The notes under the pieces: model-generated | The model's database searches: none | Told to the model about the DNA's origin: nothing | Seen by the model: the letters and a program-made list of their open reading frames with translations, nothing else | Translations under genes and position numbers: made by a program | Shown here: piece after piece, positions 1 through 8,659 of the stretch | Position numbering within the stretch: position 1 is the stretch's first letter | How the letters are laid out: the number at the start of each line of letters is the position of its first letter | Origin: an uncultured Candidatus Cenarchaeum sp. | GTDB taxonomy: Archaea > Thermoproteota > Nitrososphaeria > Nitrososphaerales > Nitrosopumilaceae | Length of the DNA stretch: 64,000 nt | Direction of reading: 5' to 3' | Assembly (NCBI GenBank): GCA_958295735.1 | Contig: OY282369.1 | Coordinates: forward strand, 124,001-188,000

Positions 1-60
1 GCAAAACCGTTCACGCCCGCAGCCGGCGGGCGGTCAACCGCCCCGTGCTGGCGCCGGTAC

Positions 61-118
61 GAGGCCTCGTACCCGCTGGCCACAGGCGCGAAAGCGCCTT
101 CGTTGATCCGCATTCGCG
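61..118. repeat. Dispersed hairpin-containing repeat, copy 1
   Basis: A stretch reading roughly CGTACCCG...CAC-GGCG-GAAA-CGCC-TTCG-TGATC...ATTC-CGC recurs at 19,778-19,833 with a few substitutions. Its centre (GGCGcGAAAgCGCC here, GGGCGTGAAAACGCC in the other copy) can fold into a short hairpin with a GAAA loop. Nothing else in the first 220 bases looks like a gene; a 15-mer CCCCGTGCTGGCGCC also occurs twice (about 41 and 142). Confidence 0.5.
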
Positions 119-222
119 CCCCCGGAGCTGGGTTGCCGGCCCCGTGCTGGCGCCAGACGGGAAAGAGATGCCGGATTGGCGAATCGGGTTATGCCACGAA
201 TGGTTGGGGGGAGGTGAGGCGG

Positions 223-372
223 CTAATCGTCCTCATCCAATATTAATTCTCTGGTCATGGCAAAATCACGGCTGATCTGGCTGGAATATTCGCGGAATCT
301 CACCCTGTACTCGGAGGGCGTCATTTTGATGCGTCTCGCCATGTGTTTGAATATATCTGTCTGTTGTTCCAT
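223..372 (-). CDS. Small charged protein, 49 aa, unknown function
   Basis: ATG at 372, stop TAG at 223-225. The product starts MEQQTDIFKHMARR and ends LILDEDD. It is charged, without membrane segment or known domain. The gene is recognised because its promoter (AT-rich TATTTAATTTTT read on +, 394-405, about 26 bp upstream of the ATG), its DEDD-like C-terminus and its 3' flank (TAGCCGCCTC-CCTCCCCC...) all recur at the 140-aa gene at 7,087-7,509, so the two are likely divergent members of one family. Leaderless translation from the ATG fits the promoter spacing. It is shorter than usual ORF cut-offs. Function unknown; a regulator or toxin-antitoxin-type role cannot be judged from sequence. Confidence 0.5.
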   Translation of the reverse strand: MEQQTDIFKHMARRIKMTPSEYRVRFREYSSQISRDFAMTRELILDEDD

Positions 373-393
373 GCGTGGTGTAGATCCTGCTCC

Positions 394-405
394 TATTTAA
401 TTTTT
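394..405 (-). promoter_or_regulatory. TATA-like box of the 49-aa gene
   Basis: On the minus strand AAAAATTAAATA lies about 26 bp upstream of the ATG at 372. The same sequence with the flanks CCAAACAC and GATCTACACC-CGC precedes the gene starting at 7,509. Confidence 0.5.
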
Positions 406-419
406 GTGTTTGGGTCAGT

Positions 420-1340
420 ATGTGTGGGATCCCGCAGGTCGTGCCGCCGGACGAACTCGCCCGTCCCGCCGAACCGCCCGATCTTCCCCCGGATCCCGCC
501 GCGGAGCCCCTCCAGCCTGCAGTCGGTCCTGGGATGCCCCGCCCCCGCCGGGATCCGCCCCGCGCCCGGCCCGGCGAGCCCCCTCCCGGACTCCTCCCTG
601 CCGCGCTTCCCGGCCTCCGACTCCGCAGGACCGGGACCCGCGGCCGGCCATCATACAGGCGGGCCTGCCGCGCCCGGCCACGGCCCTCCCGGGCACCCCG
701 GGGGCGCGCTTCCCCGCGGCGTCCCCGGGCGCGCCGCGACCCGCGGCTGGCCGCGAGGCGCCGTCCCGGCGCGCCGCGGGCCGCTTTACGCCGGGGGGCC
801 GCCCGCGGCCGGCGCGCCGCGCGGGGTCGGAGCGCGTCCCCGCGCCCGGCCCGGCCGCGCTTCCCGCCCTCCCCCGGATGCTTTGCCGCCAGATCCTCCT
901 CCCCCGGCGCGCGGCGCCGCGCGGTATGCAGATCCCCGCCGCGGCCGCCGCGATCCGCCCCGGCCCGGCCGCGCCCGTCCCGCGCCGGCGGAACGCCCCC
1001 GCCGGGATCCCGGCGCGGTCCCGGATCTCCTTCCCCGGCCTGCCCCGCGCGGCGCGGCGCGGCGCGGGCGCCTCCCGCGTCCCTCGGCACCGGGCGCGGA
1101 TCTGCCGCGCGCGGCGCGGAGTGACCCCCGTCCGGGCCGCGATCCCGGCGCCGCGGCCCCCCTCCTCGCCCGCCGCCCGCTTCGCCCCGGCGGGATCCGG
1201 TTTCGCCGCTGCCGGGCGCACGCCCCGCCGGGCCCGCGCGCGGCGTTTTCGCCGGGGGGGCGCGGGACCCCCCCCCCCCCCCGCCGGCCAGGATGCGGGA
1301 CGGTTTCGGGGCCGCCCCGCCGGCCCCGCCCCCGCCAACC
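420..1340. other. GC-rich stretch without a supportable gene
   Basis: Very high GC with open frames on both strands made only of Arg/Pro/Ala/Gly. No domain, promoter or consistent reading frame was found. Confidence 0.6.
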
Positions 1341-1344
1341 CCCC

Positions 1345-2118
1345 GTTCCGCAACAAACGCGATTAAGAAATGCGTTATTCGACGATCCGCGGCCGGCGCG
1401 CCCGGCGGATGCCGTTTTTGCGCGCGGTCGCGGCGGGCCGGACCGCCGCGCGGGGCGGCGGGGCGCGGAACGGCCGGCATCGCCGCGGGAACGGGGCGCG
1501 GGAGGCCGCTCGCGCGGGAACGGGGCGCGGGAGGGAGGCGCCGCGGCCGGCGCGCCGGGCAGTCGAACAGCCCGGCGGGCTCCAGTTCCCCCGCGCGGGA
1601 CGCCTCGCGCGCGGACTCTTCCGCCCCCTCGAGCGTCCCGAAGATCCTGCCGGCGGGCGCGCGCTCGAACGCCCCCGATGCATCTCTGCGGGGTCGAGAT
1701 CCGGCGCGCGCGGCGGCAGGCACTCCAGCATGACGTCCCCGTCGAGGGATTCCGGGAACTTTTCGGCCCTCGCCGGCCTGCGGTACGGCGCGCTGCCCGC
1801 GAACGCCGGCGCCCTGCCGGACTCGTCGCGGGCGCGCCCCGGGAAGTCCGTGCTGCCGGCGTTCGCCTTGCCGCGGGACTCGCGGGAGAACACGCCCGCG
1901 GCCGGGATCCCGAAGATCCGCATCTTTTCCCGCGCCGGGCAGGAGCGGGACGGGGCGACGGCGAAGAGCCGGAACCGCCAGCAGCCGGGCCCGTTCCGGG
2001 CCTTTTCCGTGCCGGCGTTGCCGCCGGCCGCCGCCGCGCGGCCCTCCGCCGCCTTTTCCTCCACGAGCTTGCTGGCGCGCTCCCCGGACTCCCCGCTTTT
2101 TCTTCGAGGCAGCGCCCG
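1345..2118 (-). pseudogene. Decayed IS630-like transposase, remnant 1
   Basis: Minus-strand fragments read ...SLDGDVMLECLPPRAPDLDPAEM, and in a shifted frame ...RAFERAPAGRIFGTLEGAEES. The LPPxxPxLxPxE block followed by a basic helical tail is typical of the C-terminal third of IS630-family DDE transposases. The reading frame is broken just after the LDPAE block and the N-terminal half is unrecognisable. The whole segment is repeated, diverged, at 7,866-8,656, which suggests two old copies of the same element. It abuts an IS66-like remnant at 2,121 in the opposite orientation. Assignment to IS630 rests on the motif only. Confidence 0.45.
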
Positions 2119-2120
2119 GG

Positions 2121-2555
2121 TTGGCGAAAACGATCGCCTCAAAGACGAGTTGGCGGCGGGGAAGGCAACAAGGCGAAGTACGCGGCGGCGGGGCGGGGCG
2201 GAGGCGGCGGCCGCGATGCGGCCGGGCGGAGAGGAGCGCCCCCGCAAAGCCGGCCCCCGCCCCCGCCGCCGCCAAGCCGGAACAGGCAGGGACGGAGCTT
2301 GAGGCCGCCAGGGCGGAACGGGACGCGCTGGCCGGGAAGCTGAAAAAGGCCGGGAAGCGGATCAACTCGTGCGACGGCTACAACAAGCCCGATGCGGAAA
2401 GGTACAACGCCGACAGGGCCAAGTTCCGCAGGGAGAACGGCACGCACGGCAGCGATCGCAAGCCGAGAAAGAAGATGGGCCCGCCCGTCGGGCACAAGGG
2501 GGTGTCGCACTCGTGCAAGCCGGAGGGGGCGCGCTACTACCCACTTTCAGCGTGA
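2121..2555 (+). pseudogene. Truncated IS66-like transposase N-terminal region
   Basis: The translation contains ELEAARAERDALAGKLKKAGKR, then RKKMGPPVGHKGVSHSCKP. This matches the coiled coil and the conserved RKMGPPQGHKGVSHCNKP segment of the intact IS66-like transposases at 53,076 and 59,457. The reading frame ends soon after, before the zinc-finger and DDE parts. It is a dead 5' fragment of a related but not identical element. Confidence 0.6.
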
Positions 2556-2877
2556 TGGTACTGCGGGTTGGCCGAGCATCTGTGGGAGCGGCTCTCCAAC
2601 AAGATCATCCTGCTGCCCGGCATCAAGGGGGCCGCCCCGCGCCGCGCATTCGGCAAGGCCCCATCCGCCCCGCGCGCGGCGGCCCGGTTTGCCGCGGCCG
2701 CGCATAAAACCGGCATCCGCTGTGCGTGCGGGCCAAAAACCGCCAGACGGCGTGTCCCTTTAACGCGCGCGCTACGGCATCGGCGCGCCCGGGATCGCAG
2801 TCGGCTCGGATCTCCCCGCGACGGCAGAATGGTTGTTGGGATCGGCGGTCGATGCCCTGCCGTATCGCCCTACCGCA
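2556..2877. other. GC-rich intergenic stretch
   Basis: Lies between the IS66-like remnant and the 3' end of the TPR gene. No gene, promoter or repeat could be supported. Confidence 0.5.
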
Positions 2878-3810
2878 TTACCCGTGCCGCCCCAGCTCCG
2901 CGAGCGATTTTCCCTTCATGGCGTGCGCGCGGGAGTCGCCCGGATCCAGGGCCAGGGCCCGGTCGAAGCACTCCACCGCCTCCCCGTGCCGCCCCAGTCC
3001 CGCGAGCGATTTTCCCTTCATGGCGTGCGCGCGGGAGTCGCCCGGATCCAGGGCCAGGGCCCGGTCGAAGCACTCCACCGCCTCCCCGTGCCGCCCCAGT
3101 ACCGCGAGCGATTTTCCCTTCATGGCACGCGCGCGGGAGTCGCCCGGATCCAGGGCCAGGGCCCGGTCGAAGCACTCCACCGCCTCCCCGTGCCGCCCCA
3201 GTACCGCGAGCGATTCTCCCTTCATGGCACGCGCGCGGGAGTCGACGGGATCCAGGGCCAGGGCCCGGTCGAAGCACTCCACCGCCTCCCCGTGCCGCCC
3301 CAGTCCCGCGAGCGACGTCCCTTTCATGGCGTGCGCGCGGGAGTAACCCGGATCCAGGGCCAGGGCCCGGTCGTAGCATTCCACCGCCTCCCCGTGCCGC
3401 CCCAGTCCCGCGAGCGATTCTCCCTTCATGGCACGCGCGCGGGAGTCGACCGGATCCAGGGCCAGAGCCCGGTCGTAGCACTCCACCGCCTCCCCGTGCC
3501 GCCCCAGTCCCGCGAGCGATTCCCCCTTCATGGCACGCGCGCGGGAGTCGCCCGGATCCAGGGCCAGAGCCCGGTCGTAGCACGTTACCGCCCCTCTGAA
3601 TTGTCCCAGCTCCGCGAGCGACGTCCCTTTAAGGACATGTGTGCGGGAGTCGCCCGGAACGATGTCCAGCCGCCTGCCGTAGTGCAAGACCGCCTCCTCG
3701 TGCCGCCCCAGTTCCGCGAACAATTCTCCTTGCATGGCGTGCGCGCGGGAGTCGACGGGATCCAGGGCCAGAGCCCGGTCGAAGCACGCGACCGCCTCCC
3801 CGTGCCGCCC
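2878..3810 (-). pseudogene. 3' part of TPR-repeat gene interrupted by an IS
   Basis: This minus-strand frame encodes about nine consecutive 34-residue tetratricopeptide repeats of the type RALALDPGDSRARAMKGxSLAxLGRHGEAVECYD. The near-identical 102-bp DNA units show recent amplification. It ends abruptly at LGRHG-stop (2,878-2,880), within a repeat. The 5' continuation is the frame at 5,808-6,873. Removing the insertion at 3,811-5,807 plus one copy of the 4-bp target duplication joins ...SLAELG to RHGEAVACFD in frame, so the ancestral gene had about 14-15 TPRs. TPR proteins are usually protein-interaction scaffolds; no partner is visible. A stop lies in the IS just upstream, so this half cannot be translated as part of the original protein. 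Confidence 0.85.
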
Positions 3811-3900
3811 CAGAAGATGAAAATGTACTATTTGTTACGTTATTGACGTCGTTATCCGCGCCGCGGGGCCGGCCCGCGCCCCGGAACCGGGGCGCGGGCC

Positions 3901-4030
3901 GGCCCGCCGGCTCCGTGGCAGCCGCCGCGGGGCCGGAAGCGCGCCCCGGTTCCGGGCCGCGGGCCGGCCCGCCGGCTCCGGGGCAGCCGCCGCGGGGCCG
4001 GAAGCGCGCCCCGGTTCCGGGCCGCGGGCG
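3901..4030. repeat. 65-bp tandem duplication inside the ISH3-like element
   Basis: Two copies of a GC-rich unit beginning GGCCCGCCGGCTCC at 3,901 and 3,966, differing by a single substitution (CTCCGTGG versus CTCCGGGG). Located in the non-coding left arm of the insertion sequence. Confidence 0.8.
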
Positions 4031-4263
4031 GGGGCGGCCGGAACGGTCGGGGCTTGCCGGGCGTTCGGACGTTCCCCCGACCGCACGGTCCAGAAACAGC
4101 CCCGCGCGCCGATCCGCGGCCGGGACGGGGGGTCCGCGGGGAAGGGGCCGGCTCCCGTCGGGAGCGCGCTCCCGCCAGGGGCCGAAACGGCCTAGACTTG
4201 TTGAGCGAATGGATCGATCCCCTTGACAACGGCGGTTAATAGGCGAAGCCTCGACCCGCCAGT

Positions 4264-5469
4264 ATGTTTCGAGACAATGGCGGGCCGAAGCTCCAACCTG
4301 CCATCTCCGGGAAGGCATTTAACGTTTTGCGGGCGCTGATCGCGGCGCTACCGATCCCCCTGTCGACCAGGCACAACGCGCTGTACGACGACCACGTCCT
4401 GATCGCGGCGCTGGTGTTCATGTGCGAAAAGGGGGCGTCGGCCCACGCGGCGCTGAAGGCCATGAAGGTGAACAACGATGGCGTGAGGATCCCGACGGGG
4501 CAGTGGCTGCTGGGCATGCTGGGGAAAATGCCGCACGACGTGGTGGAAAAATGCTGCCGGGAAGCGTTGGCCCGCACCGTCAAGTTCTTGATCGAGAACA
4601 AGCTCGTCCGCGCGTGCGCCGTGGTCGCGATCGACTTCCACCTGCACCCGTTCACCGGCAAGGACGGCGGCGGCTGGACGGTGAGCGGCAAGCCGAAGGG
4701 GGGCGCCACGAAGTTCGACGCGTACCTGACGGCGTGCATCGCGGGCGCGCCGCACGCGCTGCACGTCGGGGCCATCCGCGTGCGCGACGGGGTGAAAAGG
4801 GCCGACTACGTTGGGGAAATGCTCGCCGAACTGCGCCGGATAGGGCTCAAGCCGAAGTTGTTCCTCGCGGATCGCGAGTTCTGCACGGTCGCCATGATGT
4901 CCGCGTTCGACGCCGCGGGGGAGAAGTTCCTCGTGCCGGCCAGGATGACGACTGGCATCAAGAGGGCCCTGGAGGAATACAAGCGCGGGAAGCGGGGCAG
5001 GGCGTCAGCGTACACGATGAAGTCCGACGGCGGGAAGCAGTTCACCTTCTGGCTGGTCATAGAGAAGCGCATGCGCACGGTAAAAGGCAGGAAGAGGCTG
5101 CGGCACCTCACGTTCGCCACCAACGTCGCGCCGGACGCGATCGAGCGGACGATGGGCGACGTGCCGGACGCGTACGCGCAGCGCTGGAAGATAGAGAACG
5201 CCTACAAGTCGATCAAGCAGATCCGCCCCATGACGACCAGCAAGAACCAGTCCATCAGGACGTTCCTGATGTACTTTGCCATGATCAACTGCAACGCGTG
5301 GTACATGTCCAACCGCGCCGCCGGCGCGGATGCGGCGGAATCCGGGGGCCGGCCCGCGCGGAGGCGCGTGACGCTGTCCGTGTTCATGGCGCTGATGCTC
5401 GGCCTCGCGCTGGAGATCATAAAAACGGACAAGGCCGAGCGGGAATACTACCTGCAGTGCATAACGTAG
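4264..5469 (+). CDS. ISH3-like (IS4 superfamily) DDE transposase
   Basis: 401 aa. Catalyses cut-and-paste movement of the surrounding element. Visible DDE landmarks are the first Asp in AIDFHLHP, the second in LFLADREF, and the Glu in the diagnostic Y-x-R-W-x-I-E-x-x-Y-x-x-I-K block (YAQRWKIENAYKSIK), as in IS4/ISH3-type enzymes. The C-terminal segment (RTFLMYFAMINCNAWYM, then VFMALMLGLALEI) is hydrophobic, as is common in this group. The frame is intact, so it may be active. Start ATG at 4,264 is the first Met after the non-coding left arm. Family assignment is from motif pattern and the 4-bp target duplication; other IS4-superfamily groups are possible. Confidence 0.88.
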   Translation: MFRDNGGPKLQPAISGKAFNVLRALIAALPIPLSTRHNALYDDHVLIAALVFMCEKGASAHAALKAMKVNNDGVRIPTGQWLLGMLGKMPHDVVEKCCREALARTVKFLIENKLVRACAVVAIDFHLHPFTGKDGGGWTVSGKPKGGATKFDAYLTACIAGAPHALHVGAIRVRDGVKRADYVGEMLAELRRIGLKPKLFLADREFCTVAMMSAFDAAGEKFLVPARMTTGIKRALEEYKRGKRGRASAYTMKSDGGKQFTFWLVIEKRMRTVKGRKRLRHLTFATNVAPDAIERTMGDVPDAYAQRWKIENAYKSIKQIRPMTTSKNQSIRTFLMYFAMINCNAWYMSNRAAGADAAESGGRPARRRVTLSVFMALMLGLALEIIKTDKAEREYYLQCIT

Positions 5470-5807
5470 GACGCTTCCGACTCCCGGCGCCGAGGCGGCG
5501 CGGGCAGCATCACCGTCCCCCGATGCCGTCCCGGCCCCTGGCGGGGCCCGCCCTTCCCGCGTGCCGCGCCGCGCCGGCCCTGGCGCGGCCGGGCGGCGGG
5601 CGCGCGGCCGGCCCGCGCGGGGCGCCTGGCGCGCTCCCGGCGGCAAAAACCGGCGCTCCGGCCGGCCGCTGCCGCGGAACGCGCCGGCGGATCGCGGCGC
5701 CGCCCGTCGGCCGCCGGCGAGGCTGGGACCGATCCGCGTGCCCGGCAAATCCCGGCCGTTTTGGCCGCCCGGCCCGGCCCGAAACGGGAGCACATTTTCA
5801 TCTTCTG

Positions 5808-6873
5808 GCCCCAGTTCCGCGAGCGACGTCCCTTTAAGGACATGCGCGCGGGAGTCGACGGGATTCCGGGCCAGGGCCCGGTCGAAGCACTCCACCGCCT
5901 CCCCGTGTTTGTCCATCCGCGCGAGCGACTCTCCCTTTCTGGCAAGCGCGTACGGGCCGCCCGGATCCAGGGCCAGGGCCCGGTCGAAGCACGCGACCGC
6001 CTCCCCGTGCCGCCCCAGTTCCGCTAGCGATTCCCCCTTTCTGGCAAGCGCGCACAGGCTGTCCGGATCCAGGGCCAGGGCCCGGTCGAAGCACTCCACC
6101 GCCTCCCCGTGCCGCCCCAGTTCCGCTAGCGATTCCCCCTTTCTGGCAAGCGCGGAGTCGTCCCGATCCAGGGCCAGGTCGAAGCACTCCACCGCCTCCC
6201 CGTGCCGCCCCAGCTTCGCGAGCGACTCCCCCTTTCTGGCAAGCGCGTAGGGATCGTCCCGCCGCGCGGCGAGTGACTCGTCGTAGTACTTGATCGCCTC
6301 CAGATACTCGCGCGAATGGAACAGGCCGTTCCCCATGTGCAGGCAGAAAGGGTAGCGGCTGGAGTGGATCTCAAGCATGGTGCAGTCCATGAATGTCAGG
6401 GCGGCTCCAAAACACCGGTCGATTTCGGCCGGCGGCAGTTCCGCGGACGTGTGGACCATGTTGTGCCTGTGGGCGTACATAGCCCCGAGTGTTGTCCGGT
6501 ATGGCTCGCGCAGGCAGCAGTCGAACGCGCGCGGCATGCAGATCTCGTCCAGGATTTTTTTTATGGCATCGACGTTCTGAAAATTCATGGAAAAGGCGAC
6601 GTACCGCCCCAGCGAGGCCTTGCCAAGCTTCTCAGGACCAGGCCGTTCGCCTCCCACGAGTTTGCCGGGGGGTATTTTTCCCGTGTCGATCATCGTTTCA
6701 ACGGCGTACCTCAGGAACTGCTCGAGCACCGTGACTAGCTTTACGGTGCAATGGTCCTCCGTGTCGTCGTCGGCGCGTTTCAGCTTTGACATGATCCATC
6801 CGAATTTCCTGAATGTCGAACCGATGTCCTGCCTGCGTGCCGCATCTGTGACGCGTCCGAATTTTATCCTCAT
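5808..6873 (-). pseudogene. 5' part of TPR-repeat gene interrupted by an IS
   Basis: Start ATG at 6,873 (MRIKFGRVTD) is chosen because a TATA-like GATAAATAA (6,899-6,907) lies about 30 bp upstream. A longer frame starting at 7,011 would read into a dispersed repeat shared with 41,741-41,795. The first ~190 residues form a non-repeat domain of lower GC (KKILDEIC..., AHRHNMVHTS), possibly a HEPN- or Swt1-like helical domain (inference). About five TPRs follow (ALARKGESLAELGRHGEAVECFDRALALDP). The frame runs into the IS at 5,807 after SLAELG and then becomes unrelated sequence. Together with 2,878-3,810 it forms one disrupted gene of about 14-15 repeats. Confidence 0.8.
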
Positions 6874-6898
6874 GCCGTACCGGCCGTACGGCCCGTTG

Positions 6899-6907
6899 TT
6901 ATTTATC
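6899..6907 (-). promoter_or_regulatory. TATA-like box of the TPR gene
   Basis: GATAAATAA on the minus strand, centred about 30 bp upstream of the ATG at 6,873. It supports the internal Met as the real start. Confidence 0.45.
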
Positions 6908-7086
6908 TGTTCGTAGTCGGCAACGGCAGACTCGCGTCCGCCGCGATCCAGGCGCGAGATCGGGGGGCGGTTCGCCGTTGCTAGGCGTGGTTTCGGTTTG
7001 GACGAGTCCACGCCGGCAGCACTGGAAGGAAATAGCGGGTTGGCAGACCGGATTCCGCCACAAACAATCGGGGGAGGGGGAGGCGG

Positions 7087-7509
7087 CTAGTCGTCCTCAA
7101 CCAGTACGAATTCCCAAGTATCGGCATATTCCTGGCGGGACTTACGGGCATAATCCCACATCTCATCTTTGTCATCCAAGATCGACCTTTTGTCCTTCCG
7201 GTTCATCTCTTTGATGTACTGCTCCCTGCACTCCCGCCTCATCTCTTCCATGTACTGCTCCCCGTACTCCCGGTACATCTCTTCGATGCGCTGCGCCCCG
7301 CCCTCACGGTCCACCTCATCGATGCGCTGCGCCCCGCCCTCACGGTCCACCTCATCGATGCGCTGCGCCCCGCCCTCACGGTCCACCTCATCGATGCGCT
7401 GCGGCCCGCCCTCACGGTCCACCTCATCGATGCGCTGCGGCCCGCCCTCACGGTCCACCTCATCGATGCGCTGCGGCCCATACTTGGATGATCCTGTTGC
7501 CCGTTCCAT
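7087..7509 (-). CDS. Charged 12-residue-repeat protein, 140 aa, unknown
   Basis: ATG at 7,509 follows a TATA-like AATTAAATA (about 26 bp upstream) in a promoter block nearly identical to that of the 49-aa gene at 372. The N-terminal half holds about five copies of the 12-aa unit PQRIDEVDREGG / AQRIDEVDREGG. Degenerate versions (RIEEMYREYGEQYMEEMRREC) and a non-repeat tail ending EFVLVEDD follow. The protein is strongly charged and probably helical. The repeat is nearly exact at DNA level (36 bp), so copy number may vary between strains. The 3' flank also matches that of the 49-aa gene. No catalytic motif is seen; function unknown. Confidence 0.65.
   Translation of the reverse strand: MERATGSSKYGPQRIDEVDREGGPQRIDEVDREGGPQRIDEVDREGGAQRIDEVDREGGAQRIDEVDREGGAQRIEEMYREYGEQYMEEMRRECREQYIKEMNRKDKRSILDDKDEMWDYARKSRQEYADTWEFVLVEDD
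7285..7476. repeat. 36-bp tandem repeat within the 140-aa gene
   Basis: About five near-identical copies of a 36-bp unit containing CGGTCCACCTCATCGATGCG on +. Being a multiple of three it keeps the frame, so expansion changes protein length only. Confidence 0.85.
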
Positions 7510-7530
7510 GCGCGGTGTAGATCTTGCCCG

Positions 7531-7543
7531 TATTTAATTTTTG
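7531..7543 (-). promoter_or_regulatory. TATA-like box of the 140-aa gene
   Basis: Minus-strand CAAAAATTAAATA about 26 bp upstream of the ATG at 7,509, the same core as at 394-405. Confidence 0.5.
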
Positions 7544-7563
7544 GTGTTTGGGTAGTCTATCGG

Positions 7564-7868
7564 GTAGTCTATCCCATAATCACGCCTGAACCCGACACGG
7601 CCCAAGGCAACGATCGCGAAAGGGCGACTTTTGTTGACAATACAGTCCAAAAACCCGTCCGGCCACACCACGGCGCGGCCTAATCCAAGCGCGCGGCGCG
7701 CGGCCGGATGCTCGTCCTGCGGAGGGATCCGAGCGAGGGCGAGGAGATCGGGAGGATGGACCGGAAGAAGGTCGGGGCACCGTGCCGGTGCGCCGAGTAC
7801 ATGTTCATGGCCCTGGCGCCGCGAGGCGCACGGCCGGCGCATCGCGCGGGGCCCCGGGGGGCCCGGCC
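7564..7868 (+). pseudogene. 5' fragment of ISH1-like element and transposase
   Basis: TAGTCTATCCCATAATCACG matches the terminal repeat of the element at 14,520-15,872. The translation MLVLRRDP...RKKVGAP matches the N-terminus of its transposase (MLVLQRDP...RKKVGAP). The fragment breaks off where the IS630-like remnant begins at about 7,868. The end sequence GGTAGTCTATC is itself duplicated just upstream (7,551 and 7,563). Confidence 0.7.
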
Positions 7869-8656
7869 CGTAGCAAACGCGATTAAGAAATGCGTTATTC
7901 GACGATCCGCGGCCGGCGCGCCGTGCGGATGCCGGTTTTGCGCGCGGTCGCGGCGGGCCGGACCGCCGCGCGGGGCGGCGGATCGGGCCATCGGCGGGGC
8001 GCGGAACGGCCGGCATCGCCGCGGGAACGGGGCGCGGGAGGCCGCGCGCGCGGGAACGGGGGCGGCGGGGGGGCGCCGCGGCCGGCGCGCCGGGCAGTCG
8101 AACAGATTGACGGGCTTCAGTTCCCCCGCGCGGGACGCCTCGCGCGCGGACTCTTCCGCCCCCTCAAGCGTCCCGAAGATCCTGCCGGCGGGCGCGCGCT
8201 CGAACGCCCTCTACTGTATCTCTGCGGGGTCGAGCTCCGGCGCGCGCGGCGGCAGGCACTCCAGCATTATGTCCCCGTCGAGGGATTCCGGGAACTTTTC
8301 GGCCCTCGCCGGCCTGCGGTACGGCGCGCCGCCCGCGAACGCCGGCGCCCTGCCGGACTCGTCGCGGGCGCGCCCCGGGAAGTCTGCGCGGTTGTCGGCG
8401 TTCGCCTTGCCGCGGGACTCGCGGGAGAACACGCCCGCGGCCGGGATCCCGAAGATCCGCATCTCCCGCGCCGGGCAGGAGCGGGACGGGGCGACGGCGA
8501 AGAGCCGGAACCGCCAGCAGCCGGGCCCGTTCCGGGCCTTCTCGATGCCGGCGTTGCCGCCGGCCGCCGCCGCGCGGCCCTCCGCGGCCTTTTCCTCCAC
8601 GATCTTGCTGGCGCGCTCCCCGGACTCCCCGCTTTTTCTTCGAGGCGGCACCCGGG
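7866..8656 (-). pseudogene. Decayed IS630-like transposase, remnant 2
   Basis: Diverged second copy of the 1,345-2,118 segment. The minus strand shows SLDGDIMLECLPPRAPELDPAE, with a frame shift before AFERAPAGRIFGTLEGAEES. The LPPxxPELxPxE signature indicates an IS630-type C-terminal DDE region. No intact frame remains. Confidence 0.45.
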
Positions 8657-8659
8657 TTC

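Larger units (their letters stand above)
3811..5807 (+). mobile_element. Complete ISH3-like insertion sequence, 1,997 bp
   Basis: The ends are 16-bp inverted repeats, CAGAAGATGAAAATGT at 3,811 and its reverse complement ending at 5,807. They are flanked by a 4-bp direct repeat GCCC (3,807-3,810 and 5,808-5,811). The element carries one transposase gene (4,264-5,469) and unusually long GC-rich non-coding arms, the left one with a 65-bp tandem duplication (3,901-4,030). It sits inside a TPR-repeat gene and the reading frame of that gene is restored exactly by removing it. Clean ends and intact transposase suggest a recent insertion. Confidence 0.9.

Noticed and set aside
420-1340. Several 200-600-aa frames on both strands
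   Set aside because: No domain, start signal or conservation; composition only.
2800-3846. Plus-strand proteins from the 102-bp repeats
   Set aside because: Only the minus-strand frame gives TPR motifs; plus frames are by-products.
6874-7011. Longer start of the TPR gene (MDSSKPKPRL...)
   Set aside because: This segment belongs to a dispersed repeat also at 41,741-41,795; a TATA-like box supports 6,873.
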